64,000 bases of DNA from Ancrocorticia sp047602305 (GTDB lineage: Bacteria; Actinomycetota; Actinomycetes; Actinomycetales; Actinomycetaceae), in assembly GCA_047602305.1 (NCBI GenBank), contig JASGHO010000001.1, forward strand, positions 3,844,001 to 3,908,000, written 5' to 3'. This document shows, one piece after another, positions 25,576-33,408 of this stretch. How positions within the stretch are numbered: the first letter of the stretch is position 1; every line of letters begins with the position of its first letter. The translations under genes were made by a program, and so were the position numbers. Below the pieces are notes generated by a model that saw nothing but the letters and a program-made list of their open reading frames with translations, was not told where the DNA came from and made no database searches.

Positions 25576-25866
25576 ATGACACTTGATTTCGCAGAGATTG
25601 CTCTCTCGGCTCTTAAAGTTCTCGCTGTTGGCATTGTCCTCGGCGCCGGTCTCCCGGCACTCTACGCATTCGGAATCCGTATGCAGTCCATTGGCTCCGG
25701 AGAAGTGGACGGCAGCGGCGAAGGCGTCCGCAACAAGACCTACACCGCTCTCGCATGGACCATCTTTGCCGTGGTCGTGGGCGTTATCCTCCTTGCCGTC
25801 CTTTTCATGACGCGCACCAGTCTCTATCACTACACGGGAATTTCTATTCTGGGTGGGGGAGCGTAA
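25576..25866 (+). CDS. Small membrane protein of the pit cluster
   Basis: A 96-residue protein with two spans (LKVLAVGIVLGAGLPALYAF and ALAWTIFAVVVGVILLAVLF) joined by a short polar loop. GGAAGG precedes ATG 25576, 25 bases after the pit stop. By position it corresponds to the two-span protein next to pitA in mycobacteria; its function is unknown. Its last codons and stop form the first unit of a 23-base tandem triplication leading into the next gene. Confidence 0.82.
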   Translation: MTLDFAEIALSALKVLAVGIVLGAGLPALYAFGIRMQSIGSGEVDGSGEGVRNKTYTALAWTIFAVVVGVILLAVLFMTRTSLYHYTGISILGGGA

Positions 25867-25917
25867 CCATGTCCGGCGAGGGGGCGTGGCCATGCTAGGT
25901 GAAGGGGCGTAACCATG
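25849..25917 (+). repeat. 23-bp tandem triplication across a stop-start junction
   Basis: Three consecutive 23-base units end in CCATG at 25871, 25894 and 25917. Units 1 and 3 share 19 of 23 bases; unit 2 is more diverged. Each carries G-rich ribosome-site sequence and an ATG, creating two micro-frames (nine and six codons) before the true DUF3349 start at 25915. Confidence 0.8.
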
Positions 25918-26667
25918 CCTGATGGGATCATTTCCGCGATCCTTCAGTGGCTGCGTTCTGGGTACCCCGAAGGGGTGCCGACGACGGATTACTTCCCGTT
26001 ACTTGCCCTCTTGCGTAATTCCTTGACCGAGGAAGAGTACGCGGAAGTGGTGGATCGGATCGAGCGGTATCACTCCGATCCGATCCGGGTCTCGACTATC
26101 CGTCGGGCCATCGAGCAGGTGACAACTGAAGTACCGAACGAAGAGGAAGTCCGGCAGGTCGCGGCGCGGCTTGCGTCTGCCGGATGGCCTCTGAGTTCTC
26201 GGGCACGGCATTTGGCTGATGTGGTTCATACCCGTTTACCTGATGAGGTCACGGTGGGCGATGTTGAGTCCGGCAAGTATGACGACGTGATACGCGAGGG
26301 AGTGGCCGAAGAAGCCGAGCTGGGCCTCATCGTTACAGCTGCGGGCGATGAGTTCCCTGAGCTGCCTGAACTACCCAAGTCGGGCGTTGTTCGGCTCGCA
26401 CTCGAATGGTTGCGCGCAGGCTATCCCGAGGGTATTCCACCCAAGGATTACACACCGATTCTTGCCCTTTTGAGTCGCCGATTGAGCGACGACGAAGTAC
26501 GCGAAGTCGTTCGCGGCCTCGTTCGAAAAACCGATCCCAGTGAGACGGAAGTTTCTCGGATCGACGCCCAAGTCCTCATGACGAAGGTTCTTGGTGATCT
26601 GCCCTCCGATGCGGATATTGCGCGGGTCAAGAAGAAACTCGAATCGAGCGGATTCACCATGCTCTGA
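25915..26667 (+). CDS. Tandem DUF3349 domain protein
   Basis: A 250-residue cytoplasmic protein with DUF3349 duplicated. The N-terminal copy carries LQWLRSGYPEGVPTTDYFPL and the second copy, near residue 155, carries LEWLRAGYPEGIPPKDYTPI. Both are followed by an acidic helical segment ending in a conserved S(A/S)G-x-(P/T) motif. The mycobacterial relative Rv0543c is single-domain (about 100 residues) and also lies beside pitA, so this is an internal duplication. It is helical and soluble with unknown function. The frame begins in the third unit of the junction repeat. Confidence 0.82.
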   Translation: MPDGIISAILQWLRSGYPEGVPTTDYFPLLALLRNSLTEEEYAEVVDRIERYHSDPIRVSTIRRAIEQVTTEVPNEEEVRQVAARLASAGWPLSSRARHLADVVHTRLPDEVTVGDVESGKYDDVIREGVAEEAELGLIVTAAGDEFPELPELPKSGVVRLALEWLRAGYPEGIPPKDYTPILALLSRRLSDDEVREVVRGLVRKTDPSETEVSRIDAQVLMTKVLGDLPSDADIARVKKKLESSGFTML

Positions 26668-26760
26668 TGGTGCTTTGGCTGCAGGGCGGATGTGAATATC
26701 GTGACGTTGCCGCCGAATTGGCGATGGACGGATAGATGATGTAAAGTTATCGAGGCTTAA

Positions 26761-26833
26761 GGGGCTATGGCGCAGTTGGTAGCGCGCTTCCATGGCATGG
26801 AAGAGGTCAGGGGTTCGAATCCCCTTAGCTCCA
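26761..26833 (+). tRNA. tRNA-Ala (anticodon GGC)
   Basis: A 73-base cloverleaf. Acceptor arms GGGGCTA and TAGCTCC pair through a G3-U70 wobble, the alanine identity element. The anticodon loop ATGGCAT gives GGC, and the T-arm AGGGG-TTCGAAT-CCCCT is canonical. CCA is not encoded beyond the discriminator A (the gene is followed by CTG). Confidence 0.97.
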
Positions 26834-26835
26834 CT

Positions 26836-26873
26836 GAGTGATGGGACCCGGCTAAAGCCGGGTCCCATCACTC
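26836..26873. terminator. Terminator-like 17-bp hairpin after tRNA-Ala
   Basis: Perfect arms from GAGTGATGGGACCCGGC (26836-26852) with loop TAAA, followed by ATTTAAGTT. It lies inside the 176-base segment between the two copies of the tRNA 3' end. Confidence 0.8.
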
Positions 26874-26991
26874 ATTTAAGTTAGGTTGGGTGAGAACCCC
26901 GAGAGGGCGCGGGCAGCGTGGGAGCAAGCGGGAGCTTGCGAACTGCCCGCGGGCGAGCGATAGCGAGCGGTGTAGCTGCGAAGCAGATACG

Positions 26992-27010
26992 CGAATCCCC
27001 TTAGCTCCAC
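26992..27010 (+). repeat. Duplicate of the tRNA-Ala 3' end (att-like site)
   Basis: CGAATCCCCTTAGCTCCAC repeats 26816-26834 exactly (19 of 19) at an offset of 176 bases. The segment between has a terminator and several short G+C-rich inverted repeats but no gene. This is the footprint left when an integrase-driven element enters a tRNA 3' end. Confidence 0.85.
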
Positions 27011-27014
27011 AATG

Positions 27015-27051
27015 ACGAAAACCTGGTCTTGACCAGGTTTTCGTGATTTTT
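27015..27051 (+). terminator. Intrinsic terminator after the duplicated tRNA end
   Basis: Arms ACGAAAACCTGGTC (27015-27028) and complement (27031-27044) with a TT loop, followed by GATTTTTATT. It is probably the original terminator of the tRNA gene. Confidence 0.85.
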
Positions 27052-27223
27052 ATTGAACGGGGGATTCGATCCGGGGTGTCATCCTTCAAAGGAGTGTCGT
27101 TTTCGGATTCACGTAACGAATTTTCCGTGGGAAAAACTGTCGCACCTTGCGGAAAACGCCACTTCTTTAGCCGGTGGTGGAGAACCCAGGGATAAGTTGT
27201 TTCTGCCCTTGTAGTTACGGGTT

Positions 27224-27799
27224 CTAGCGATGCCAGTATCGGCTGACCGCGCGCCAGAATTGTTTGGCTTGGTCGATTGTCATGGGTTCTCCGAGTATGG
27301 CGATTCGGTAGATTATTCCGCCGATTGCTGCATCTACCAGCGCTTCGGGTTGACGTTCTATGTCTATTTCCCCTTGCTGCTGGGCTTTCATGACAAGGAG
27401 GATGGCTTGTTCTCGGATGGGATCGATGATGCGTCGGCGATATGTGGTTCGCAGATCGGGATCGCTTTGGTGATGAATGTCGAGGGCGACTGCCAGCAAA
27501 GATTTTCCTTCGCCGATCAGACCCGTCAGCGCCACTTCAGTGAGGTGGTCGAGGTCCTGCTCGATGTTCCCGGTGGGTTCAAACGACCGTTGTCCGAGGG
27601 CGTGCTCCATCGCGTCGACGACGAGGTAGGTCATCGTCGGCCAACGGCGATAGATGGTTGTCTTCGCCACCCCTGATGCCTCGGCAATGTCGTTGATGCG
27701 AAGTCCGGCATATCCATGTTCACTCAAGAGCCTGATCGTCGATGTCAGCACGGACTGGCTGGCCTCGGCATTACGTGGTCGTCCTCCGAGATTTTTCAT
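27224..27799 (-). CDS. TetR-family transcriptional regulator
   Basis: Repressor of 191 residues. The HTH is RLLSEHGYAGLRINDIAEAS then GVAKTTIYRRWPTMTYLV, with the recognition helix in the TTIYRRW form. The C-terminal domain resembles the TetR_C_16/AcrR-like class (FEPTGNIEQDLDHLTEVA). The gene is divergent from the HXXEE membrane protein across an 80-base gap containing an inverted repeat, so it most likely represses that gene and itself. GAGAGGAA precedes the start at some distance. Confidence 0.87.
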   Translation of the reverse strand: MKNLGGRPRNAEASQSVLTSTIRLLSEHGYAGLRINDIAEASGVAKTTIYRRWPTMTYLVVDAMEHALGQRSFEPTGNIEQDLDHLTEVALTGLIGEGKSLLAVALDIHHQSDPDLRTTYRRRIIDPIREQAILLVMKAQQQGEIDIERQPEALVDAAIGGIIYRIAILGEPMTIDQAKQFWRAVSRYWHR

Positions 27800-27821
27800 C
27801 TGTTCAGTTTCCTCTCCCGTA

Positions 27822-27846
27822 GTTATGCTACTAATGGTAGCGTAAC
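27822..27846. promoter_or_regulatory. TetR operator candidate
   Basis: GTTA-T-GCTAC, a five-base centre, and GTAGC-G-TAAC form an interrupted palindrome between the divergent tetR and HXXEE genes. Confidence 0.6.
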
Positions 27847-27879
27847 TAGTGAAGATCGTCCTGTTGATAAGGGGTTACC

Positions 27880-28407
27880 GTGGATAAGCCGCAAGCAGTC
27901 TCTCTCGGATTATTCGTAGCTTGGTGCATTAACGATGCCGAGGAGTTGGTGACACTTGCCGACTCCTCCAGGTTGGTTGCCGAGCGCGCGCCAGCATTCT
28001 TGCCGCTGCCAGAAGCATTCCGAAGGGGAGGCTTCTCGAAGAAGCACATCTATCACGGAATCGCCACGATGGGTGCCTTGGTAGGTACGGCTTCTCTGGC
28101 CGGGTACATAACCCACGGGCGATCGCCGCTGTTTCGTGGTGCGCTACTGGCGTTTGGCATTCACGGATACACCCATGTGGCGTCGTCACTGGCCATGCGG
28201 AAATACACCAGTGGTGTAGTCACAGCGGCGCTAACGACGATTCCTTACTGGCACTGGGCCCGCTGCAAGTTGCGGGAGGTCGGACTGAGCGACACGGATC
28301 GTTCCGCTGTGGTCGTCGCGGCGCTGGCCTGGCCATCTCTATTGGCGGTTCACATGGGGACCGTACTCTGCCTGGGTGATGCCTCCTTCGGGGAACCCCG
28401 ATCATGA
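27880..28407 (+). CDS. HXXEE-domain membrane protein
   Basis: A 175-residue membrane protein of the HXXEE family, with several hydrophobic segments and conserved acidic and histidine residues. The defining motif appears as WCINDAEELVTL, where the usual His is Asn. KKHIYHGIATMGALVG and GIHGYTHVASSLAMRKYTSG are the later His-rich family segments. The start is GTG 27880, preceded by AAGGGG. It is probably controlled by the divergent TetR protein. Its stop overlaps the start of a second, broken HXXEE frame. The biochemical role of the family is unknown. Confidence 0.78.
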   Translation: MDKPQAVSLGLFVAWCINDAEELVTLADSSRLVAERAPAFLPLPEAFRRGGFSKKHIYHGIATMGALVGTASLAGYITHGRSPLFRGALLAFGIHGYTHVASSLAMRKYTSGVVTAALTTIPYWHWARCKLREVGLSDTDRSAVVVAALAWPSLLAVHMGTVLCLGDASFGEPRS

Positions 28408-28505
28408 CGCAGCCCGATCCGAAACGAATATGGGTGGCTGCTGGGCTATTGGCCGCAGTTCATCAGTCTGAAGAGTTGATGCGATTGTCGGACGAACACG
28501 CATAG
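28404..28505 (+). pseudogene. Truncated second HXXEE gene
   Basis: Starts with ATGA overlapping the previous stop. It encodes 33 residues including WVAAGLLAAVHQSEELMRLS, an intact H-Q-S-E-E version of the family motif, then stops. Normal members are about 150-175 residues. I cannot follow the remainder downstream, so the 3' part has been lost. Confidence 0.6.
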
Positions 28506-28804
28506 CGAGCCGAACCGAGACGGCCTAGGCCGGTGAGCCCGGCACTGACGCCAGCGACGCACCCCACTGCTTGGCTCGCTCCGCTTCGCCGTCGGCAAGT
28601 AGGCCTTCATCGGATTCCTCGGTCCTGGAGCCTTGCTCCATTCCAAATTTTACCTTGTTCATTCCACTCTGTTCGTGTGCATGGTAAGGGAATCCACCTT
28701 GGGATGAAACAAGAACTGGTAGGTTCGACGTGGAGACATGTTGTCCTCATTGAGGCACCCACAGATTGCTCCGGCATTGTCGCTAACAGAGAAGGGATGC
28801 GCCG
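28506..28804. other. Intergenic, with a short frame running into ydeI-like gene
   Basis: No recognisable protein. A 34-residue frame from ATG 28704 ends at 28808, overlapping the next start as ATGA. It lacks a good ribosome site and is more likely a relic or leader than a gene. Confidence 0.35.
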
Positions 28805-29365
28805 ATGAGTGACACCTTGCAGTTTGGGACTCGCGCCGAGTTTAGGTCTTGGTTAGAGGATAACGCGGCATCGCCTGATGGTTTCTGGCTGCTGTTCGGT
28901 AAGCGCGGTGGCCCCAAGACTCTGAAAGCTAATGAGGCTCTTGAAGAAGCATTGTGTTTTGGGTGGATAGACGGCTTGATGAAGAGCTTGGACGAAACCT
29001 CTTACATCAAGTACTTCGCTGCAAGGCGGACGAACAGCAAGTGGTCGGACAAGAATAAAGCTCTTGTAGCAGACCTGGAAGAACGCGGTCTGATGACCGA
29101 CATGGGCAGAGCGGCGATAGCCGAAGCAAAGAAGAACGGCCAATGGGATGCCCCGAAACCGGGCGCAGTTACAGACGAACACATTGACGCTGTTGTTGAA
29201 GTCCTTGAAGGTATTGAACCAGCCCGAACCAACTTCTTGGCCATGTCCCCATCGGTGAAGAAAGCATATGCGCGCGCTTACTTCGATGCCAAGACTGATG
29301 CGGGCAGGGCGAAGCGACTTGCCTGGATGATTGATCGACTGAACCAGAACCTCAAACCCATGTGA
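28805..29365 (+). CDS. YdeI/OmpD-associated family protein
   Basis: A cytoplasmic protein of 186 residues. The family signature is clear: SPDGFWLLFGKRG, then EALEEALCFGWIDGLMKSLD, then KYFAARRTNSKWSDKNKALV and the C-terminal LSPSVKKAYARAYFDAKTDA-like region (here MSPSVKKAYARAYFDAK). Relatives are annotated as bacteriocin-protection or YdeI-domain proteins, with little biochemistry. AGAAGGG precedes the ATG. It sits at the left edge of the segment bracketed by recombinase relics. Confidence 0.85.
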   Translation: MSDTLQFGTRAEFRSWLEDNAASPDGFWLLFGKRGGPKTLKANEALEEALCFGWIDGLMKSLDETSYIKYFAARRTNSKWSDKNKALVADLEERGLMTDMGRAAIAEAKKNGQWDAPKPGAVTDEHIDAVVEVLEGIEPARTNFLAMSPSVKKAYARAYFDAKTDAGRAKRLAWMIDRLNQNLKPM

Positions 29366-29423
29366 ACTGACGATCCCGAAACGCCGCAGGATCACTCAGA
29401 AACCGCCCTCATTTGCTCCCGGA

Positions 29424-29525
29424 CCGTCTGACGAGTGAAGCTGAAGCGTTTGGCCATGCCGGCGTTTACGCTCACTCCCTGCGCGCGGGCTGTTCGCATA
29501 GTGTCCACTTGGCTCTCCGTCAGAG
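29424..29525 (-). pseudogene. Serine-recombinase helix-turn-helix relic, copy A
   Basis: On the minus strand it reads LTESQVDTMRTARAQGVS, then AKRFSFTRQTVREQM, the C-terminal DNA-binding segment of Hin/resolvase-type recombinases. There is no catalytic domain and no start. The rest of 29366-29725 shows no gene. A similar relic lies at 33862-33957. Confidence 0.6.
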
Positions 29526-29725
29526 GTGTTCTAGCTCGTCACCGATATCGAGTTTCGCCTGATTTCACGGGGAACTCAGCCGCTTGAACCGATGCCAAAT
29601 GTTCGGCTTGAGTCCAGCCGTGTCCACAGAATCAGATGTACTCGCATTCCTGCCGAGGTTTGCTTCCGCCGCTTTGTATGGCTCGGCTATGGCAACGGCG
29701 GCTCAGAAGTGCGGCAAAGGATATC

Positions 29726-32509
29726 TCACGCCTCCGCAGACGTCAGCGCTGCTCTGATCCGCTTCTCCTCGGCGCTCTCCGTGGTACGCAGCCGCAACAC
29801 TGGCAGGCCGATTCTATTCAGAACCGAATCCTTTAGCTCATCCCGTCGCAACTGTTCCGGGTTGTTTTCGTGCCAAGCGAATCCGTCCACCTCAATGGCG
29901 AGCAGTGGCAGTTTCGTGACGGCGTTGTACACGACGAAATCGATGGAGGACGTCCGCCTTACGAATGCTGCTTGCGCCTCATTCAGCGCCGTCCCGGGAG
30001 GGACGAGGTTCTTCAGATATACCTGCGATTTCGCGCGCAGATGAGCGTACTGCTGCTCGGTGAGGATGTCGCTGAGCAGTACTCTGATGATCTCCTCCGA
30101 CTTGTATTTAGCGTTGCCGTTGAGTCGAGCGGCTAGCGGAGCGAGCTGTGCGTCGTAGTCCCGGTAGAGCAGGTCGAACACCGACACGACGGTGCTCGGC
30201 TCAATCACCTTATCTGGATACTGGTACCCGATGTAGCCAATGAGATCTCGCACGTAACGGCTCTTTGGTAAGCGCTCGAAGTTCGTGACAAGCACGAAGG
30301 CATCGACGGCGCGAGAGACGGCCACGTTGATGAGCTTCGGATCGTCGACAAACTGGAGCCCCCGCACACCCTGCCAGGTCTCCGATAGTACCGTCGTGAG
30401 CACCACCATCTTCTTGTCTCGGCCCTGCAACTTGTGCACTGTATCGATGGTGTCGATCTGATCGCTGAGTTGGGCCTCAGCCTTGATCGCCTGCTGCCGG
30501 TAGGGAGCGGCTAGCGCGATGTCATCCGGCCCAATGCCCGGAGGCGCCCCAGGGAGGACCTCCTCCAGGACGATGTCAAGTTCGCGCTGATTCGACTTCC
30601 CTCCTCCGCGATGCTGTCGCATGTGGTTGCCTCGCGGCGTTGGGTGCACCCGCAGGGCTGGGATGAACCGATCTTCAGCGCTTGTATAGGGAATCAGTTC
30701 GCCGTCATAGAAGGCTCGATTGCAGAAGCCGATGATTGCGGGATGACAGCGGTAGTGCTCGCGCAGCAACGTACGGGGTACAGCCTGCCCGTAGAGCAGC
30801 TGCACTGAGGAAAGGATGCTCTGCTCGCCGTAGTCGTACGGCGGCATCGGCGCGGATGGAATGTCCGGGGGCAGCTTGCTGATCTGGGGCAGCTGTTTGC
30901 GATCGCCGACGATCACGAGGTTCCTACACACCGACATCGCCAGTCCCGCACTCAGCAGATCGACCTGTGATGCCTCATCGATGATCAGATAGTCAAAAAG
31001 ATAGTCGCGCGGAACGTTGGAGCGCAGCGAATGGCACGTGCTGAGCGCCACCGGATAGTCGCGCACGAAGGAACGGAACAAGCGCTGTTTCCACAGCTTT
31101 CCCGAGTCGTATGTGTGGTCCCGCTGTTCACTGAACCTCGATGCGACCGCTGCAGCGAACGTTTCCTGAGAGAGGCGCTGCCGTTCCACGGCCAGTTCGT
31201 TGAAGCGGGCATCGGCGAGTTCGCGATCTAGCTCCGCAATCCGCTCCTGCAACTCCGCGATTCGGCGTCGGTAGTAGGCAGATTGCAGTGCGAGCACGAC
31301 CTCAACATCACGGATGTCGATATCCTGTGTCCGGCCGTATCTGAAGAACTTCCGGATCCGGCCGAGCAGGCCAGGTTTAGCGTCAAATTCGGCTTCCACT
31401 GCGGCTTCTGCAAGAAACGCAAGGATTCGCGATGGGTCCCGGCGTAGCAGAGGCAGTCGGTCAATGTTGACAGATGCTTCACGATTGCGGTGCCGCTCGA
31501 AGTGCTCCTGCTCCAGTGTGAATTCCGCGAGCAATGCATTGGCCTCGGCCCGCTCGCGATCTGCCGCCTGCAGTCGCCGGATGTGTCCGTCGAGTTGTGC
31601 GATCCGGTCAGGATCTGGTGCGGGAGGAGCCAGCTCCGTGAACGTGGCGGCCACGTGGTTTCGCGCATCCTGTCGAGAGAAGAAAGCCTTTCGCTTCTCT
31701 TGGTTCCCGAGGCTCGCAACGATATGGCCGACCCCGCGTTTTTCGAGCTTATCGGCGACGTTCTCGACGGCGGCGTTGCTCAGCGACACCACGGCGATAC
31801 TACCCAGGTCACTGACAACGATGTTCGCGATCAGGTTCAGGATCGTCTCGGTTTTCCCCGTTCCCGGCGGACCTTCGATGATCGAAATCCTGTGCGTCAG
31901 CGCCTGTTCGACTGCCTCCTGTTGGCTAATGTTGCCTTCGAAGGGGAACACCCGCAGCGTGGGTGCCTTGTGCGGACCTGGCAGCGAAGCGGACAAGTAC
32001 AGGGCCAGAGCGCTTTCCGGGTGCACGAAATCGAATGATTGATAAGGGCGCACGATCGGGTCGTCTTTGGGATCTTTCTCCTGGATGATCTCATGGAAAT
32101 AACGCATCACGGCATCCGATTGTGGTGAGGATATCCTTGCGTCGGGAACGATTCTGACTTGGTCTGCTGGATACCAATATGACTTCTCGTTACCCGATCG
32201 ATCGGTTCGGAGTAGTTTACGAATGGGGCCTTCTTGGCCGGAGAACTCGACCATTTCCACACCCGATTCCCGCCAGGTCTCATCTCGAACCGATAGATGG
32301 TGCTGCGGAGGAATTGGCACCGGTGTCCCCGGTGTGCAGACCATCGCTTTGTCGGCCCTATAGAAGTATGCCTTGCCGACATCCCTTGCGTAGATGATGG
32401 TGACCCCCGAATCGTTGACGATGAACGATTCGATATCGGCGGTGTGATCCCGCCAGCCTGACACTTCGTCGCTTCTGATCAGAACGAGTGTCTGTCGTGG
32501 ATCGAGCAT
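29726..32509 (-). CDS. Superfamily 1 helicase with C-terminal nuclease-like (DUF2726/Vsr-type) domain
   Basis: A 927-residue protein. Walker A IIEGPPGTGKTETILN lies near residue 213. A long charged coiled-coil insert (about 300-430) splits the first RecA-like domain, and Walker B DYLIIDEASQVD falls near 510. The second domain has REHYRCHPAIIGFCNRAFYD, IDTVHKLQGRDKKMVVLT and NVAVSRAVDAFVLV. Near residue 870, IDFVVYNAVTKLPLLAIEVDG with a following His and RRDELKDSVLNRIGLPVLRL is a PD-(D/E)XK-like fold. This matches COG1112-type helicase plus nuclease, an architecture used in antiphage systems. ATG 32509 has GGGGAGGT six bases before it. Confidence 0.85.
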   Translation of the reverse strand: MLDPRQTLVLIRSDEVSGWRDHTADIESFIVNDSGVTIIYARDVGKAYFYRADKAMVCTPGTPVPIPPQHHLSVRDETWRESGVEMVEFSGQEGPIRKLLRTDRSGNEKSYWYPADQVRIVPDARISSPQSDAVMRYFHEIIQEKDPKDDPIVRPYQSFDFVHPESALALYLSASLPGPHKAPTLRVFPFEGNISQQEAVEQALTHRISIIEGPPGTGKTETILNLIANIVVSDLGSIAVVSLSNAAVENVADKLEKRGVGHIVASLGNQEKRKAFFSRQDARNHVAATFTELAPPAPDPDRIAQLDGHIRRLQAADRERAEANALLAEFTLEQEHFERHRNREASVNIDRLPLLRRDPSRILAFLAEAAVEAEFDAKPGLLGRIRKFFRYGRTQDIDIRDVEVVLALQSAYYRRRIAELQERIAELDRELADARFNELAVERQRLSQETFAAAVASRFSEQRDHTYDSGKLWKQRLFRSFVRDYPVALSTCHSLRSNVPRDYLFDYLIIDEASQVDLLSAGLAMSVCRNLVIVGDRKQLPQISKLPPDIPSAPMPPYDYGEQSILSSVQLLYGQAVPRTLLREHYRCHPAIIGFCNRAFYDGELIPYTSAEDRFIPALRVHPTPRGNHMRQHRGGGKSNQRELDIVLEEVLPGAPPGIGPDDIALAAPYRQQAIKAEAQLSDQIDTIDTVHKLQGRDKKMVVLTTVLSETWQGVRGLQFVDDPKLINVAVSRAVDAFVLVTNFERLPKSRYVRDLIGYIGYQYPDKVIEPSTVVSVFDLLYRDYDAQLAPLAARLNGNAKYKSEEIIRVLLSDILTEQQYAHLRAKSQVYLKNLVPPGTALNEAQAAFVRRTSSIDFVVYNAVTKLPLLAIEVDGFAWHENNPEQLRRDELKDSVLNRIGLPVLRLRTTESAEEKRIRAALTSAEA

Positions 32510-32582
32510 GCTGGCACCTCCCCGTACCGATGATCTCCACTTCCGCAGATTGAGATGACTGTCGGTGTTGAACGGATGCAAC

Positions 32583-32613
32583 GTCAGTCAAGCAGACAAG
32601 ATCTTTGACTGAC
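32583..32613. promoter_or_regulatory. Inverted repeat upstream of the helicase
   Basis: GTCAGTCAA and its exact complement TTGACTGAC flank a 13-base spacer, about 75 bases before the helicase start. It is a good candidate operator. The rest of 32510-32832 shows no gene. Confidence 0.55.
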
Positions 32614-32832
32614 TGTACCCGCCCTGACCTCTTTTCACGAGAAGAACGCCTGGGCCTAGCCACACGGACATCCGCCTTTACGATCACGCCGACCCAACGT
32701 CCAGACCCGCTCTATGCGATGACAGGTGCGGAGACCGGCCCCAGAGATTGAGGTGGGCGTGAAGCGTCACTGAGATACTTGGGGCGGCGACGAACGCCGC
32801 GCTGCGACCAAGAACTCGCCAGACTGCTGGCG

Positions 32833-33405
32833 TTACTCGGCCAGGTGTGGCCGAAGGCGTTCGGCGAACTGCGGTGCTCCCGCGCGTGCGATCAAGTCAG
32901 CAAGTTCTGTCGCAGTGGTGGGTGGATTCTTCTTCGCGTCTGCGGCGCGGGTGAATGACTCGACGACGGCCTGTCGACGCACAGACAAGAGTTTGCTGAG
33001 GAAGGTGTCGGAGGTCATTACCTGCACTCCGGCCTCAGCGAGGGCCGGGGCTTGGAAATCTTTGAGGTTGCGGGTCAGGAGCGTATCGACATCGCCATAG
33101 ATGCACGCGGCGGCGTGCAGACGGTCGCCGGGATCGGTTGACAGGTCATCGGATGCTTTGCCTTGGTACAGACGCCCGTCGATCCTGTATCTACCGAAGT
33201 GAGCGCGCACGGCATCGGTCACCGAGCGCGCAGACTCTGGCGTGCGGACGCCTTCGCGGACGATGACTTCCTCCCACTCGTCCAGTAACTCGTCTGTCCA
33301 GACCCAGGTGAAAAGAAAGTCTTCCGACATCGTCAGTAGCACGTCCATGATGGTGAACGGGAACAGCTCGTTTGTGTCGATGAAGACCCGTTGCAACCGG
33401 GGCAA
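32833..33405 (-). CDS. PIN-domain ribonuclease toxin
   Basis: A 190-residue PIN-domain protein. The conserved acidic residues are D10 and N12 in VFIDTNEL, glutamates in LLDEWEEV, and the aspartates of TDPGDRLHAAAC and DVDTLLTRNLKDF. Such enzymes cleave RNA as toxins. A C-terminal extension (about residues 140-190, ADAKKNPPTTATELADLIA) goes beyond the minimal fold. The start is TTG 33405 with GGGGAG close by; it sits right behind the stop of the HTH gene (33409), the standard antitoxin-toxin order with translational coupling. It might alternatively act as a defence effector. Confidence 0.82.
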   Translation of the reverse strand: MPRLQRVFIDTNELFPFTIMDVLLTMSEDFLFTWVWTDELLDEWEEVIVREGVRTPESARSVTDAVRAHFGRYRIDGRLYQGKASDDLSTDPGDRLHAAACIYGDVDTLLTRNLKDFQAPALAEAGVQVMTSDTFLSKLLSVRRQAVVESFTRAADAKKNPPTTATELADLIARAGAPQFAERLRPHLAE

Positions 33406-33408
33406 AGG

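Noticed and set aside
24522..25634. 370-codon minus-strand frame opposite the phosphate transporter
   Set aside because: Antisense shadow of pitA. The composition is charged and repetitive with no family signature, and the plus-strand gene has full PiT motifs.
26880..27013. A second tRNA gene near 27000
   Set aside because: Only the last 19 bases of the tRNA-Ala 3' end are present; no acceptor 5' strand, D-arm or anticodon arm can be found.
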